DNA from: an uncultured Oscillospiraceae bacterium
GTDB taxonomy: Bacteria > Bacillota > Clostridia > Oscillospirales > Oscillospiraceae
NCBI GenBank assembly: GCA_934565795.1
Contig: CAKTIM010000007.1
Coordinates: 1 to 64,000 of the forward strand
Direction of reading: 5' to 3'
Length of the DNA: 64,000 nucleotides
The notes below the pieces were generated by a model, which was given only the letters and a program-made list of their open reading frames with translations, did no database searches and was not told the DNA's origin. Shown piece by piece: positions 7,129-15,851 of this stretch. A program made the translations under genes and the position numbers. The first letter of the stretch is position 1, and each line of letters opens with the position of its first letter.

Positions 7129-8487
7129 ATGGAAAACCATGAAAACAACTTTAACTTCTCCGAGGAGCAAACGTCCGAGGAGCAGGAACACACCCCTGAG
7201 GAAACCTTCCGCCGATCCTCCAGGCAGCCGGATAAAAAGCGCAACCGCAGCGTACTGCGGGTGGTGCTGTCCGTGGTTCTGGTGCTTGCGCTGGTGGGCG
7301 GCGGCTGCGGTCTGACCTACGCGGCGATGAATGAGCAGTGGACACAGAAGGCGCAGGCGGATGCTGCCACCATCAGCAAGATGCAGCAGCAGCTCAGCGC
7401 GGTGCAGTCCGGCACCATTACCGCTGACAACGTGACCTACGCCGTGTCCCCCGAGGGAACCCAGACGCCCAGAATGGTCTACGAAAACAACGCCAAGAGC
7501 GTGGTGGCCGTATCCAGCACCATTCAGTCCACCGTTTACGGCCAGACCCGTCAGGGAACCTCCAGCGGCTCCGGCTTCATCATTTCCGATGACGGCTACG
7601 TTGTTACCAACCGCCATGTGGTAGAGGGCGCGACGGATGTCACCGTGACCCTGTCCACCGGGGATGAATACACAGCCAAGATCGTCGGCTCCGATTCGCT
7701 GAACGACGTGGCCCTGCTGAAGGTCGAGGCCACCGGCCTGCCCGCCGTGAAGCTGGGCAGCAGCGATGACCTGTCCATTGGCGACATGGTGTGCGCCATC
7801 GGCAATCCCCTCGGTTCCCTCACCGCTACGCTGACCGTTGGCTATGTCAGCGGCAAGGACCGCCAGGTCACCACCGATAACTCCACCATCAACATGATCC
7901 AGACCGACGCCGCCATCAACTCCGGCAACTCCGGCGGCCCGCTGTTCAATATGTACGGCGAGGTAGTGGGCATCACCTCCGCCAAGTATTCCGGCACCAC
8001 CTCCTCCGGCGCGTCCATCGAGGGCATCAGCTTTGCCATTCCCATTGACGATGTGATGAGCATCATCGGCGACCTGCAGGAGTACGGCTATGTGACCGGC
8101 GCTTACCTGGGCGTCACCGTGACAGATACCGATGCCGCTGCTGCCAAGCTGTACGGCATGCCCACCGGCGCTTACGTGAACAGCGTGGAGGAGAACGGCG
8201 CTGCCGCCCGTGCCGGTGTCCAGCCCAAGGATATCATCATCGGCCTGGGTGACACCGAAATCTCCAACAGAACCGAGCTGACCCGTGCCCTGCGCCGCTT
8301 CAAGGCAGGCGACACCACCACCATCACCGTTATCCGCTCCGGCGAGCGGGTCACCATGGATATCACCCTGGACGAAAAGCCCAGAGATACCCAGTCCTCC
8401 GCCGGTACCACTGATCCCACTCAGCCGCAGGACGGCAGCTATGACGAGTGGTACAAGTTCTTCTTCGGCGGAAATCAGGTCGGCTGA
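7129..8487 (+). CDS. htrA: HtrA/DegP-type membrane-anchored serine protease
   Basis: A 452-residue protein: acidic cytoplasmic N-terminus, one membrane helix at about 42-65, a trypsin-like domain with His in TNRHVVE (~162), Asp in LNDVALLKV (~192) and Ser in NSGNSGGPL (~268), then a PDZ domain (about 320-410). HtrA proteases degrade misfolded proteins at the outer face of the membrane. I chose ATG 7129 because AAGGAGGAATCTCC lies before it; upstream in-frame ATGs lack a ribosome site. Single-gene unit with its own promoter and terminator. Confidence 0.95.
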   Translation: MENHENNFNFSEEQTSEEQEHTPEETFRRSSRQPDKKRNRSVLRVVLSVVLVLALVGGGCGLTYAAMNEQWTQKAQADAATISKMQQQLSAVQSGTITADNVTYAVSPEGTQTPRMVYENNAKSVVAVSSTIQSTVYGQTRQGTSSGSGFIISDDGYVVTNRHVVEGATDVTVTLSTGDEYTAKIVGSDSLNDVALLKVEATGLPAVKLGSSDDLSIGDMVCAIGNPLGSLTATLTVGYVSGKDRQVTTDNSTINMIQTDAAINSGNSGGPLFNMYGEVVGITSAKYSGTTSSGASIEGISFAIPIDDVMSIIGDLQEYGYVTGAYLGVTVTDTDAAAAKLYGMPTGAYVNSVEENGAAARAGVQPKDIIIGLGDTEISNRTELTRALRRFKAGDTTTITVIRSGERVTMDITLDEKPRDTQSSAGTTDPTQPQDGSYDEWYKFFFGGNQVG

Positions 8488-8506
8488 TCAAAAAATACAC
8501 TCCCCA

Positions 8507-8547
8507 GGGGGCTGCCAAGCGACTGCAAGGCAGCCCCCCCTTCTTTT
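8507..8547 (+). terminator. Terminator of htrA
   Basis: GC-rich stem GGGGCTGCC/GGCAGCCCC followed by TTCTTTT. Confidence 0.8.
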
Positions 8548-8631
8548 AAAACCTTGCCACAGCCTACAATTTCCCTCGGAAAATCTGTGCAAAAGCATCC
8601 GAATAATCCATCTTTGCGTGAAAGCTCATTT

Positions 8632-8649
8632 TTGTCGATAAATGTCGAT
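8632..8649 (+). promoter_or_regulatory. Tandem Spo0A-box-like sites
   Basis: TTGTCGAT (8632-8639) and ATGTCGAT (8642-8649), 10 bp apart and just upstream of the -35 region. The Spo0A box is TTGTCGAA/TGTCGAA, so each copy has one mismatch or more. This suggests autoregulation of the downstream gene. Confidence 0.5.
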
Positions 8650-8659
8650 TTAGTATGAA

Positions 8660-8688
8660 TTGAAATATTTTGAGGATTGTGCTATTCT
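8660..8688 (+). promoter_or_regulatory. Promoter of the Spo0A-like gene
   Basis: TTGAAA, 17-bp spacer, TATTCT. Confidence 0.55.
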
Positions 8689-8721
8689 CTTGTTGCGATA
8701 AGATAACCTCTCTGCAAAGGT

Positions 8722-9489
8722 GTGACGAATTTGGGTTGCTTAACATTGATGATCGCAGACAACAGTGATGAGTTCCGTCAGGCTCTGGACGAGGCGCTTT
8801 GCGACGCCTATCATATTGTCCAGTGCTGCAACGGGAAGCAGGCGCTGGATGTAGCTGTTGAGGTCAAGCCGGAAATCATCGTTCTGGATCTGATGCTGAC
8901 CGAACTGGATGGCATCACACTCCTGCACGGTATTCGCGATGCCGGTTTGCAACCGATGGTGGTGGCTGTGACCCGCTTTTTCAACGACTACATTCAGGAG
9001 ACCGCTCAGGAGCTGGGAATTGGCTACGTTATGCGCAAGCCCTGCGACCCATCCGCTGTTTCCCAGCGGGTGAGGGATTTGACCAAGAGGCTGAATCCTC
9101 GGCCGGCCCGGCCAATTGATCCAAAGACCTACATTGCCGAGCAAACCAGGGCCTTGATGTTCTCTCCCCGTCATCAGGGCAGTAAATTCTTGCAGGAGGC
9201 GGTTCTGATCGCCCTCGACGAGCCGGAAATATCCTTGACAAAGGATCTATATCCCCGCTTGGGGCGTCGCTTCGGCGGCACCTCGCTCCAGGTAGAGCAC
9301 TGCCTGCGCACCGCCATCGTTGCCGCCTGCAAGAAAAGCAACGGCCAGCTGTGGGACAAACTGTTCCCCGTTGACCCCATCAGCGGCACGCGGCAGATCA
9401 GCAACGGCACCGTCATCTCAACACTCGCAGAAGATTTGCGTCTCAAGATGGAAGCGGAGCGGCAGTTCCTCTCCGCCACGGAGCGCTGA
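8722..9489 (+). CDS. spo0A: Spo0A-like response regulator (master sporulation regulator)
   Basis: Receiver domain in residues 1-125 with phospho-acceptor Asp in IIVLDLMLTELDG and the conserved Lys in VMRKPCD, then a Spo0A C-terminal DNA-binding domain (about 145-240: GSKFLQEAVLIALDEP, LYPRLGRRFGGTSLQVEHCLRTAI). Spo0A, phosphorylated by histidine kinases, switches on sporulation genes. The match is good but the DNA-binding helix is diverged, so it could be a Spo0A paralogue. Start uncertain: GTG 8722, or TTG 8731 which sits better behind AAAGGTG. Two Spo0A-like boxes precede the promoter. Confidence 0.8.
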   Translation: MTNLGCLTLMIADNSDEFRQALDEALCDAYHIVQCCNGKQALDVAVEVKPEIIVLDLMLTELDGITLLHGIRDAGLQPMVVAVTRFFNDYIQETAQELGIGYVMRKPCDPSAVSQRVRDLTKRLNPRPARPIDPKTYIAEQTRALMFSPRHQGSKFLQEAVLIALDEPEISLTKDLYPRLGRRFGGTSLQVEHCLRTAIVAACKKSNGQLWDKLFPVDPISGTRQISNGTVISTLAEDLRLKMEAERQFLSATER

Positions 9490-9504
9490 GCCTCGTCAGG
9501 TTTT

Positions 9505-9545
9505 ATTCCGAAAATGGGATTTTTCCCATTTTCGGAATTTATTTT
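9505..9545 (+). terminator. Terminator of the Spo0A-like gene
   Basis: Perfect 15-bp stem (9505-9519 with 9524-9538), TTTT loop, then TATTTT. Confidence 0.85.
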
Positions 9546-9586
9546 ACCGCCCTCCCCTGCCAAAAAGAAAATTGCAAAAATAATGT

Positions 9587-9615
9587 TTGACAAAATCCGA
9601 TTTAGCCTATATAAT
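9587..9615 (+). promoter_or_regulatory. Promoter of the DUF177-rpmF operon
   Basis: Consensus TTGACA (9587-9592), 17-bp spacer, consensus TATAAT (9610-9615). Confidence 0.85.
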
Positions 9616-9647
9616 ATCTAAGCATGACTACGAGGAGGGGGAAAAGT

Positions 9648-10148
9648 ATGCTGCTGGGGCTGTCAAAGATCATCGATTGTCCCGGTCAAAGCGTTCCTTT
9701 CTCCACCAGCGTAGATCTAAGCGATCTTCGCTACGGCATCAGCCGCCCGGTATCCGAGCCGGTGCTGGCACAGGGCGTGGTGCGCAATACCGCAGGCGTC
9801 CTGATGATGAAGGGCAGCGTTACCACCACCATTCACGGCATCTGCGACCGCTGCGCCGCTCCCTTTGTCCGTGAGGTTGATTTTCCCATCGACGTGGTGC
9901 TGGTGACGGAGCTTGCCAGCGAAGAGAATGAAGATGAGTGGGTATTCCCTCTCGTGGGAGACAGCGCCGATTTGGATGATATTGTGCGGACGGTGTTCGT
10001 GCTGAATCTGGATTCCAAGCTGCTGTGCAAGGAGGATTGCAAGGGTTTGTGTCCGCGCTGCGGCAAAAACCTGAACAATGAGACCTGCACCTGCGAAAAG
10101 GAACTGGATCCCCGACTGGCTGCTTTCAAGCAGTTTCTTGAGAAGTAA
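9648..10148 (+). CDS. DUF177 (YceD) family protein
   Basis: A 166-residue soluble protein with the DUF177 core (CDRCAAPFVREVDFPIDV) and a C-terminal Cys cluster (CKEDCKGLCPRCGKNLN), which may bind zinc. Members are nearly always encoded just before rpmF, as here, and the Escherichia member affects 23S rRNA abundance. ATG 9648 follows GAGGAGGGGG; an upstream in-frame ATG has no such site. Cotranscribed with rpmF 50 bp downstream. Confidence 0.9.
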   Translation: MLLGLSKIIDCPGQSVPFSTSVDLSDLRYGISRPVSEPVLAQGVVRNTAGVLMMKGSVTTTIHGICDRCAAPFVREVDFPIDVVLVTELASEENEDEWVFPLVGDSADLDDIVRTVFVLNLDSKLLCKEDCKGLCPRCGKNLNNETCTCEKELDPRLAAFKQFLEK

Positions 10149-10198
10149 ATCCATATTTGATGCTGTGTTAAAAGCAGTTTTACCAAGGAGGTGTCACC

Positions 10199-10384
10199 AT
10201 GGCTGTCCCTAAGTGTAAAGTGTCCAAGGCTCGCCGCGATAAGCGCCGTGGCTCCAACTGGAAGCTCTCCGCTCCCAGCGTCTCGGTTTGCCCCAAGTGC
10301 GGTGAACCCGTTCTGCCCCACAGAGCTTGCAAGGCTTGCGGCACCTACAATGGCCGTCAGGTCGTGGCCGTTGAGGCTGAGTAA
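10199..10384 (+). CDS. rpmF: 50S ribosomal protein L32
   Basis: 61 residues with the L32 start MAVPKCKVSKARRDKRR and two CxxC pairs (CPKCGEPV, CKACGTYNG) forming the zinc-binding version of L32. A strong AAGGAGGTG precedes the ATG. The plsX-fab lipid genes that often follow rpmF are absent; a mobile hairpin element lies downstream instead. Confidence 0.97.
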   Translation: MAVPKCKVSKARRDKRRGSNWKLSAPSVSVCPKCGEPVLPHRACKACGTYNGRQVVAVEAE

Positions 10385-10403
10385 GGCAAAAGCGGAAAAC
10401 ACA

Positions 10404-10434
10404 GAGGAAGGTTTTGATTGCCTTCCTCTTTTTC
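10404..10434 (+). terminator. Terminator of rpmF
   Basis: Stem GAGGAAGG/CCTTCCTC, 9-nt loop, then TTTTT. Confidence 0.8.
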
Positions 10435-10468
10435 CTTATTAAGAAAGCTTTGATTCCAAAAAAGAAAG

Positions 10469-10629
10469 GGAAGCTCTGATTAAATCGGCAAGAGCTGGCG
10501 GCGAGGGATTTTGTTCCCAGGCAAAGGATGGAAAATGGAGGAATACTTTGTGTATTTCCCATTTTTCATCCTGCGGCATGGGGGCAAAAGACCCGCTGTC
10601 CAGCCGCAGACGATTTATTCAGAGGTTCC
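10469..10629 (+). mobile_element. 161-bp MITE-like hairpin element, copy A
   Basis: Terminal inverted repeats begin GGAAGCTCTGATTAAATCG and, on the other end, GGAACCTCTGAATAAATCG. The element folds nearly end to end, with a central stem around the loop GGAATACTTTGTGTATT. The 4-bp target duplication AAAG lies at 10465-10468 and 10630-10633. It has no coding capacity. It sits between rpmF and the Nudix gene, whose ribosome-binding site lies just past the element. Confidence 0.9.
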
Positions 10630-10650
10630 AAAGAGAAAGGATAATCTTCT

Positions 10651-11091
10651 ATGCGTACACGCACGACCGCAGTCGAGCTGACGAACATCTGTGTTCTATG
10701 TGACGACGACCGAATTCTTGTGGAAAACAAGGTCGGTCACGGCATCTGTTTTCCGGGCGGGCACGTGGAGTCCGGGGAATCCATGGAGGCAGCCGTCATC
10801 CGGGAAATGCAGGAGGAAACCGGCCTGACCATCGCCCACCCCAGGCTCCGGGGTCTCAAGGACTGGATGAACGAGGACGGCAGCCGCACCCTGGTAGCGC
10901 TCTACCAAGCCTGCGACTATTCCGGGACGCTGAAATCCTCCGCTGAGGGCAACGTCTTTTGGGTCTCCCGTGCAGAATTTGCCGAAATGGATGTCATTTG
11001 GGGCATGAAGGATGTTCTGCGCACCTGTGATGATGAGACGCTCAGTGAAATGTTCTGGGACGAGACGAAGGACGGCTGGGTTCTTCTGTAA
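10651..11091 (+). CDS. Nudix hydrolase
   Basis: 146 residues. The Nudix box is complete: GGHVESGESMEAAVIREMQEETGL gives the G-x5-E-x7-REUxEExGU pattern needed for metal-dependent hydrolysis of nucleoside diphosphate derivatives. The overall form resembles MutT/8-oxo-dGTP diphosphatases, but the substrate is not certain. ATG 10651 follows GAGAAAGG. It starts a run of three genes with a phosphorylase and an MBL-fold protein about 110 bp downstream. Confidence 0.9.
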   Translation: MRTRTTAVELTNICVLCDDDRILVENKVGHGICFPGGHVESGESMEAAVIREMQEETGLTIAHPRLRGLKDWMNEDGSRTLVALYQACDYSGTLKSSAEGNVFWVSRAEFAEMDVIWGMKDVLRTCDDETLSEMFWDETKDGWVLL

Positions 11092-11204
11092 CTTCTGAGG
11101 CATTTCCCCGAAGCTTCGCTCCCTGCCTTTTTGCCTGATTTTTTGGCTTTATGCAGATGCAGTGCAGACTTCGGTCTGCACTTTTTGTTTTTTGGGAGGT
11201 ATGT

Positions 11205-11981
11205 ATGAGCTTATTTGATACATTTGACCCGCATTCGGAGGAGCTGATTAAGGTCAGCCGGCAGCGATCCTTCCATGAGGTCGCGGATTTCCCGGAGATC
11301 GTCATCGGAGCATTCAAGGAGGAGACCTTTCGCGCCCTGGAGAATGTCGCCCCCGCAGAGGTGATCTGCTCCCTGCGGGGCGGCCGCTCCATCCCGGTGT
11401 ACCGCATTCGGTGGCAGGGGCGGGACATTGGTCTGTTTCACTCCCTGATGGGCGGCGCTGGAACAGTGTGCCTGATGGAATCCCTCCTTGCGCGGGGCGC
11501 AAAGAAATTTCTCTTTTACGGGAACTGCGGCGTCCTGGACAGGGAAATTGCCGCCGGACATCTGATTCTTCCCACCGCCGCCTATCGGGACGAGGGCACC
11601 AGCTACCACTATCTGCCCGTCAGTGACTATGTGGAGGTACCCACGCAGCCCCGGATGGCGCAGATCATGGATGATCTTCATTTGCCCTATGTCTCCGGCC
11701 GGGTGTGGACGACCGACGCATTTTACCGGGAAACCAGGGATAATATGCAGAAGCGCAAGGCCGACGGCTGTATTGCGGTGGACATGGAATGCGCCAGCGT
11801 CATGGCGATGGGGCAATTCAGGGGCGTCCCGGTCTATCAGTTCTTCTATGCCGACGATTGCCTGGACGGTGAGAAATGGGATCCCCGCACGCTGGGTGCA
11901 AGGCCTGCCTCCAGCCACGAAAAATATCTGCGAATTGCCATGGAAATTGCAGCGAGGTTATTGGAGGCGGCATTATGTTAA
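11205..11981 (+). CDS. Nucleoside phosphorylase (uridine/purine phosphorylase superfamily)
   Basis: 258 residues of the PNP/UDP phosphorylase fold. Phosphate-site Gly/Arg segments (SLRGGRSIPVY, GGAGTVCLMESLLARGAKK), GNCGVLD, and the ribose-binding VDMECASVMAMG motif are present. The family splits nucleosides with phosphate; base specificity is not clear. ATG 11205 follows GGGAGGT. It overlaps the start of the downstream MBL-fold gene by 7 bp, so the pair is translationally coupled. Confidence 0.87.
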   Translation: MSLFDTFDPHSEELIKVSRQRSFHEVADFPEIVIGAFKEETFRALENVAPAEVICSLRGGRSIPVYRIRWQGRDIGLFHSLMGGAGTVCLMESLLARGAKKFLFYGNCGVLDREIAAGHLILPTAAYRDEGTSYHYLPVSDYVEVPTQPRMAQIMDDLHLPYVSGRVWTTDAFYRETRDNMQKRKADGCIAVDMECASVMAMGQFRGVPVYQFFYADDCLDGEKWDPRTLGARPASSHEKYLRIAMEIAARLLEAALC

Positions 11982-12568
11982 TTCAGCAGATCAGCGATAA
12001 AATCAGCTATATCCCCGCCACTGAGGATCCCCTCTCGGCGGATATTGGAATCATCCGGGATGGCGCAGGGACATGGCTGTATGATGTTGGAAACGACCCG
12101 CAGGCAATCGCGGGCCTGACCGGAAAATACAATGTCGTCCTCTCCCATTTCCATGAGGATCACACCGGAAATCTGCAAAAGCTGCACATTCAGAATCTCT
12201 ACGTTTCCGGTGAAACGCGGCGGCATATAGGAATGGGGACAGTGGTAACCGGGGATCTATATTTTGGCGCGCTGCACCTCTTTCCGCTCCCCTCCAGCCA
12301 CTGCAAGGGCTGCCTGGGGCTGGAAGTAGAGGGGCGCTATGCCTTTGTAGGGGACGCACTGTACTGCAAAACGAAAAATGGGGCATACACATTCAGCGTC
12401 CAGCTGGTGCATGATCTGCTTGCGGTTCTCAAAAAGCTGACCGCCCCCGATCTTCTTGTCAGCCACTTTCCCGGAATGATTCGCCCCCGGGCAGAGGTGA
12501 TCGCGGAGTTTGAAACGCTGTATGCCATGCGGCAGCCGGGGAATAATGAGATCCTGCTCAGGCAGTAG
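11975..12568 (+). CDS. MBL-fold metallo-hydrolase
   Basis: 197 residues with the metallo-beta-lactamase-fold signature HFHEDHTG (HxHxDH) and a later GDALYC Asp position and SHFPG His. It should bind two metals and hydrolyse a small ester, thioester or phosphoester; the substrate is unknown. I chose ATG 11975, which follows GGAGGCGGC and overlaps the phosphorylase stop region. Its genetic coupling to a nucleoside phosphorylase and Nudix enzyme hints at nucleotide salvage or clean-up (inference). Confidence 0.85.
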   Translation: MLIQQISDKISYIPATEDPLSADIGIIRDGAGTWLYDVGNDPQAIAGLTGKYNVVLSHFHEDHTGNLQKLHIQNLYVSGETRRHIGMGTVVTGDLYFGALHLFPLPSSHCKGCLGLEVEGRYAFVGDALYCKTKNGAYTFSVQLVHDLLAVLKKLTAPDLLVSHFPGMIRPRAEVIAEFETLYAMRQPGNNEILLRQ

Positions 12569-12686
12569 CGTCGACTGGACAAAGTGCGGTAAGCGCTTAC
12601 CAAAATGTCGGATGAATTCGCCGCGAGCCTGACGAAACAGCATACGGCACGCCGCAAAGCCCTGCCGCTGCGCTGCGGGCACCCCT

Positions 12687-12711
12687 CCTCCCCGCTCAGG
12701 GGAGGTTTTTC
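12687..12711 (+). terminator. Terminator of the Nudix-phosphorylase-MBL group
   Basis: Stem CCTCCCC/GGGGAGG followed by TTTTT. Confidence 0.7.
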
Positions 12712-12814
12712 GGATTGTAAATAAATAGAAAACGAAGCCATGCCTCCATTGCTTTTCGGGTGGATTTGTGGCATAATGATAAGAACTGTTGAGAGAAGAA
12801 AGGACGTGATGCAC

Positions 12815-14149
12815 ATGGCAAAGCCTTTGGTTGCCATTATCGGCAGACCCAATGTGGGCAAATCCATGTTATTCAATAAGCTCACGGGGCAGCGTACCTC
12901 CATCGTGGAGGATACGCCCGGCGTCACCCGCGACCGCATTTACGGCGACTGTGAGTGGTGCGGCAGAACCTTCAGTCTGGTAGACACCGGCGGCATCGAG
13001 CCGGGGACGGACAGCGACATGCTGAAATTCATGCGCCGTCAGGCAGAGATCGGAATCGAGCTGGCCGATGCCATCATCATGGTGACGGACGTGCGCTCCG
13101 GCGTCACCGCCGCCGACGAGGATGTGGCTACCATGCTGCGCAAATCCGGCAAGCCGGTGGCGCTGGCAGTGAACAAGTGCGACTCCATCGGCCCCACCAA
13201 TCCCGATGTATACGAATTCTACAGTCTGGGCATCGGCGACCTGTTTGAGACCTCCGCCGTCCACGGCCACGGCACCGGCGACCTGCTGGACTGGGTGCTG
13301 GCCAACATCCCGGAGGACAGCGGCGAGGAGGAGGAAAGCGACCTCATCAAGGTTGCCATCGTGGGCAAGCCCAACGTGGGCAAATCCAGCCTCCTCAACC
13401 GCATTCTGGGGGAGGAACGGGTGATCGTTTCCAACGTGGCGGGCACCACCCGGGACGCCATCGACTCTTATTTCGAGAACGACACCGGCAAATACTGCTT
13501 CATCGATACCGCCGGAATGCGCCGCAAGAGCAAGGTGGACGATGCCATTGAAAAGTACTCCAACATGCGCTCCATCAGCGCCATTGACCGGGCGGATGTG
13601 TGCCTGATCCTGGTGGACGCCAACGAGGGCGTCACCGAGCAGGATACCAAAATCGCCGGTCTTGTCCACGAGGCGGGCAAGGCCGCCGTGATCGTGGTGA
13701 ACAAATGGGACGCGGTGGAGGACAAGGAAACAAACACCATGCGGGACATGGAGACCCAGGTACGCCAGGGCCTGAGCTATATGCTCTATGCCCCGGTGGT
13801 ATTCCTCTCCGCCCTCACCGGGCAGCGGGTGGATAAGCTCTTCCAGGTGATCCAGGACACCTATGCCCAGAACACCAAGCGGATCACCACCGGCGCGCTG
13901 AACAGCGTCCTGGCCGACGCCACCGCCCGGGTGCAGCCGCCCACGGACAAGGGCCGACGCCTGAAAATCTACTACATGACCCAGGCCAGCACCAAGCCGC
14001 CTCATTTTGTCATCTTCTGCAACGACGCAAGGCTGTTCCATTTCTCCTATCAGCGGTATCTGGAAAATCAGATCCGGGAGGTATTCGGCCTCCAGGGAAC
14101 GCCGGTGCGCATTACCATTCGTCAGAAGGGTGACAAGGAGGAGCAGTAA
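12815..14149 (+). CDS. der: Ribosome-assembly GTPase Der (EngA)
   Basis: 444 residues with two complete GTPase domains in tandem, unique to Der: first GRPNVGKS, DTPGVTRD, DTGG and NKCD; second GKPNVGKSS, GTTRDAID, DTAG and NKWD. A KH-like domain follows. Der is essential for maturation of the 50S subunit. Start ATG 12815 lies 10 bp after AAGAAAGGA; ATG 12809 is the alternative. It heads the der-plsY-gpsA operon. Confidence 0.97.
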   Translation: MAKPLVAIIGRPNVGKSMLFNKLTGQRTSIVEDTPGVTRDRIYGDCEWCGRTFSLVDTGGIEPGTDSDMLKFMRRQAEIGIELADAIIMVTDVRSGVTAADEDVATMLRKSGKPVALAVNKCDSIGPTNPDVYEFYSLGIGDLFETSAVHGHGTGDLLDWVLANIPEDSGEEEESDLIKVAIVGKPNVGKSSLLNRILGEERVIVSNVAGTTRDAIDSYFENDTGKYCFIDTAGMRRKSKVDDAIEKYSNMRSISAIDRADVCLILVDANEGVTEQDTKIAGLVHEAGKAAVIVVNKWDAVEDKETNTMRDMETQVRQGLSYMLYAPVVFLSALTGQRVDKLFQVIQDTYAQNTKRITTGALNSVLADATARVQPPTDKGRRLKIYYMTQASTKPPHFVIFCNDARLFHFSYQRYLENQIREVFGLQGTPVRITIRQKGDKEEQ

Positions 14150-14151
14150 GC

Positions 14152-14778
14152 ATGGTCATTCGAGCTTTGGCTGTCATCACAGCCGGTTACCTGCTGGGAA
14201 ATCTCAACGGTGCGGTGCTGCTTTCCAGATGGCTTGCCCATGACGACGTGCGCCGCCACGGGAGCGGCAACGCCGGCTTTACCAATTTCTGCCGGAATTA
14301 CGGCGGCCTGACCGGGCTGCTGGTGTTTCTGATCGACGCCGCCAAGGCGAGCCTCGCCGTCTGGCTGGGGCGGTATCTGTTTGCCCCGCTGGGCCTGGGG
14401 CTGGAGGGCGCTGCCCTGGCGTCCATTGCCGTGGGGCTGGGGCATGACTTCCCTGCCCTGTTCGGCTTTCACGGCGGCAAGGGCATCGTGTGCGGTCTGG
14501 CCAGCGCCCTGGTGATGGACTGGCGGGTGGGCCTGGTGGCGCTGGGGACATTCCTGGTGGTATACGCTGTCACCCGGTACGTCTCTCTCGGCTCCATAAC
14601 CGGGGCCGTCGCCCTCTTCGCCAGCTTTGCCCTGTGGCATTGCGACCGGGTATGGGCGGTGATCGGCTGCGGCGTGATGTGCCTGATCGCCATTGCAATG
14701 CACCGGGATAACATCCAGCGGCTCCTCCACGGAACCGAGCGGAGAACCGATTTCTTCAAAAAGGAGCGCAAGCAATGA
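14152..14778 (+). CDS. plsY: Glycerol-3-phosphate acyltransferase PlsY
   Basis: 208 residues, integral membrane protein with about five helices. The three PlsY blocks are visible: GYLLGNLNGAVL, GSGNAGFTNFCRNYG and FGFHGGKGIVCGLA. PlsY transfers acyl groups from acyl-phosphate to glycerol-3-phosphate, the first step of phospholipid synthesis. It starts 2 bp after der and overlaps gpsA by ATGA, so supply of glycerol-3-phosphate and its acylation are coupled. Confidence 0.96.
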   Translation: MVIRALAVITAGYLLGNLNGAVLLSRWLAHDDVRRHGSGNAGFTNFCRNYGGLTGLLVFLIDAAKASLAVWLGRYLFAPLGLGLEGAALASIAVGLGHDFPALFGFHGGKGIVCGLASALVMDWRVGLVALGTFLVVYAVTRYVSLGSITGAVALFASFALWHCDRVWAVIGCGVMCLIAIAMHRDNIQRLLHGTERRTDFFKKERKQ

Positions 14779-15776
14779 AAACCGCAGTCATCGGCGCAGG
14801 CGCATGGGGCACCGCCCTGGCAACGCTCTTGTGCAAAAACGGCCACGACACGACCCTCTGGTGCAGAACGCCGGAGCGGGCGGCGGAGATGGCGGCCACA
14901 CGGGTCAACCCCCGGCTTCCCCTGGCCGCGCTGCCGGAGGGACTGAAATTCTCCGCAGACCCCGCCTGCGTGTCCGGCTGTGATATGGCGGTGATCGCCT
15001 GCCCGTCCTTCCCCATCCGCAGTGTCTGCCGGACGGTTGCCCCTCATCTCAATCAGAACACAGTGATGGTATCCGTCACCAAGGGCATTGAGGAAGGGTC
15101 GCTGCTGCGCATGAGCCAGGTGGTCGCCCAGGAGACGGGACATGAAACAGTGGTCGCGCTCACCGGGCCGTGCCATGCCGAGGAGGTGGCTGTGGGCCAG
15201 CCCACCGGCTGTCTGGCCGCCTGCCCCGACCGCAAAAACGCCGAGCTGGTGCAGGATGCCTTTATGGCCGATACCTTCCGGGTCTATACCAGCCCGGATA
15301 TCGTGGGCGCGGAGCTGGGCGGCGCGCTGAAAAACGTGATTGCCCTGTGCGCCGGTGTGGCTGCCGGACTGGGCTTCGGCGACAACGCCAAGGCCATGCT
15401 GATGACCCGCGGGCTGACAGAGATGGCGCGGCTGGGGGTATCCCTGGGCGCGCAAAAGGATACGCTGGCCGGACTGTCCGGCATCGGCGACCTGATTGTC
15501 ACCTGCACCTCCGTCCACTCCCGCAACAATCGGGCGGGAAACCTGATTGGCCGGGGATACAGCCCCCAGCAGGCCATGGAGCAGGTGGGGGCCGTGGTGG
15601 AGGGCTACTATGCCGCAAAATCCGCCTGGGAGCTGTGCCAGAAGCAGCAGGTGGACATGCCCATCATTCACGCCGCCTATCAGGTACTGTATGAAAACGT
15701 TGACGCCCGGCAGGCGGTGGCGGCGCTGCTGACCCGGCAGCGTAAGGCCGAATCCGAGGATGCCGGCTGGACATAA
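14775..15776 (+). CDS. gpsA: NAD(P)H-dependent glycerol-3-phosphate dehydrogenase
   Basis: 333 residues. N-terminal Rossmann motif VIGAGAWGTALATLL; substrate-domain motifs TKGIEEGSLL, GPCHAEEVA, GALKNVIALCAG and GLSGIGDLIVTC. It makes sn-glycerol-3-phosphate from dihydroxyacetone phosphate for PlsY. The ATG overlaps the plsY stop. A 71-bp hairpin element begins 4 bp after the stop, the 4 bp being its target duplication. Confidence 0.97.
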   Translation: MKTAVIGAGAWGTALATLLCKNGHDTTLWCRTPERAAEMAATRVNPRLPLAALPEGLKFSADPACVSGCDMAVIACPSFPIRSVCRTVAPHLNQNTVMVSVTKGIEEGSLLRMSQVVAQETGHETVVALTGPCHAEEVAVGQPTGCLAACPDRKNAELVQDAFMADTFRVYTSPDIVGAELGGALKNVIALCAGVAAGLGFGDNAKAMLMTRGLTEMARLGVSLGAQKDTLAGLSGIGDLIVTCTSVHSRNNRAGNLIGRGYSPQQAMEQVGAVVEGYYAAKSAWELCQKQQVDMPIIHAAYQVLYENVDARQAVAALLTRQRKAESEDAGWT

Positions 15777-15780
15777 CTAT

Positions 15781-15851
15781 GGAACCTCTGAATAAATCGC
15801 CTGCGGCTGGTCAGCGAGCTGCCAGCTCTTGCCGATTGAATCAGAGCTTCC
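15781..15851 (-). mobile_element. 71-bp internally deleted copy of the hairpin element, copy B
   Basis: Same termini as the 161-bp element in reverse orientation (GGAACCTCTGAATAAATCG at left, GCCGATTGAATCAGAGCTTCC region at right) but lacking about 90 bp of the interior. Flanked by a 4-bp duplication CTAT (15777-15780 and 15852-15855). Confidence 0.9.
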
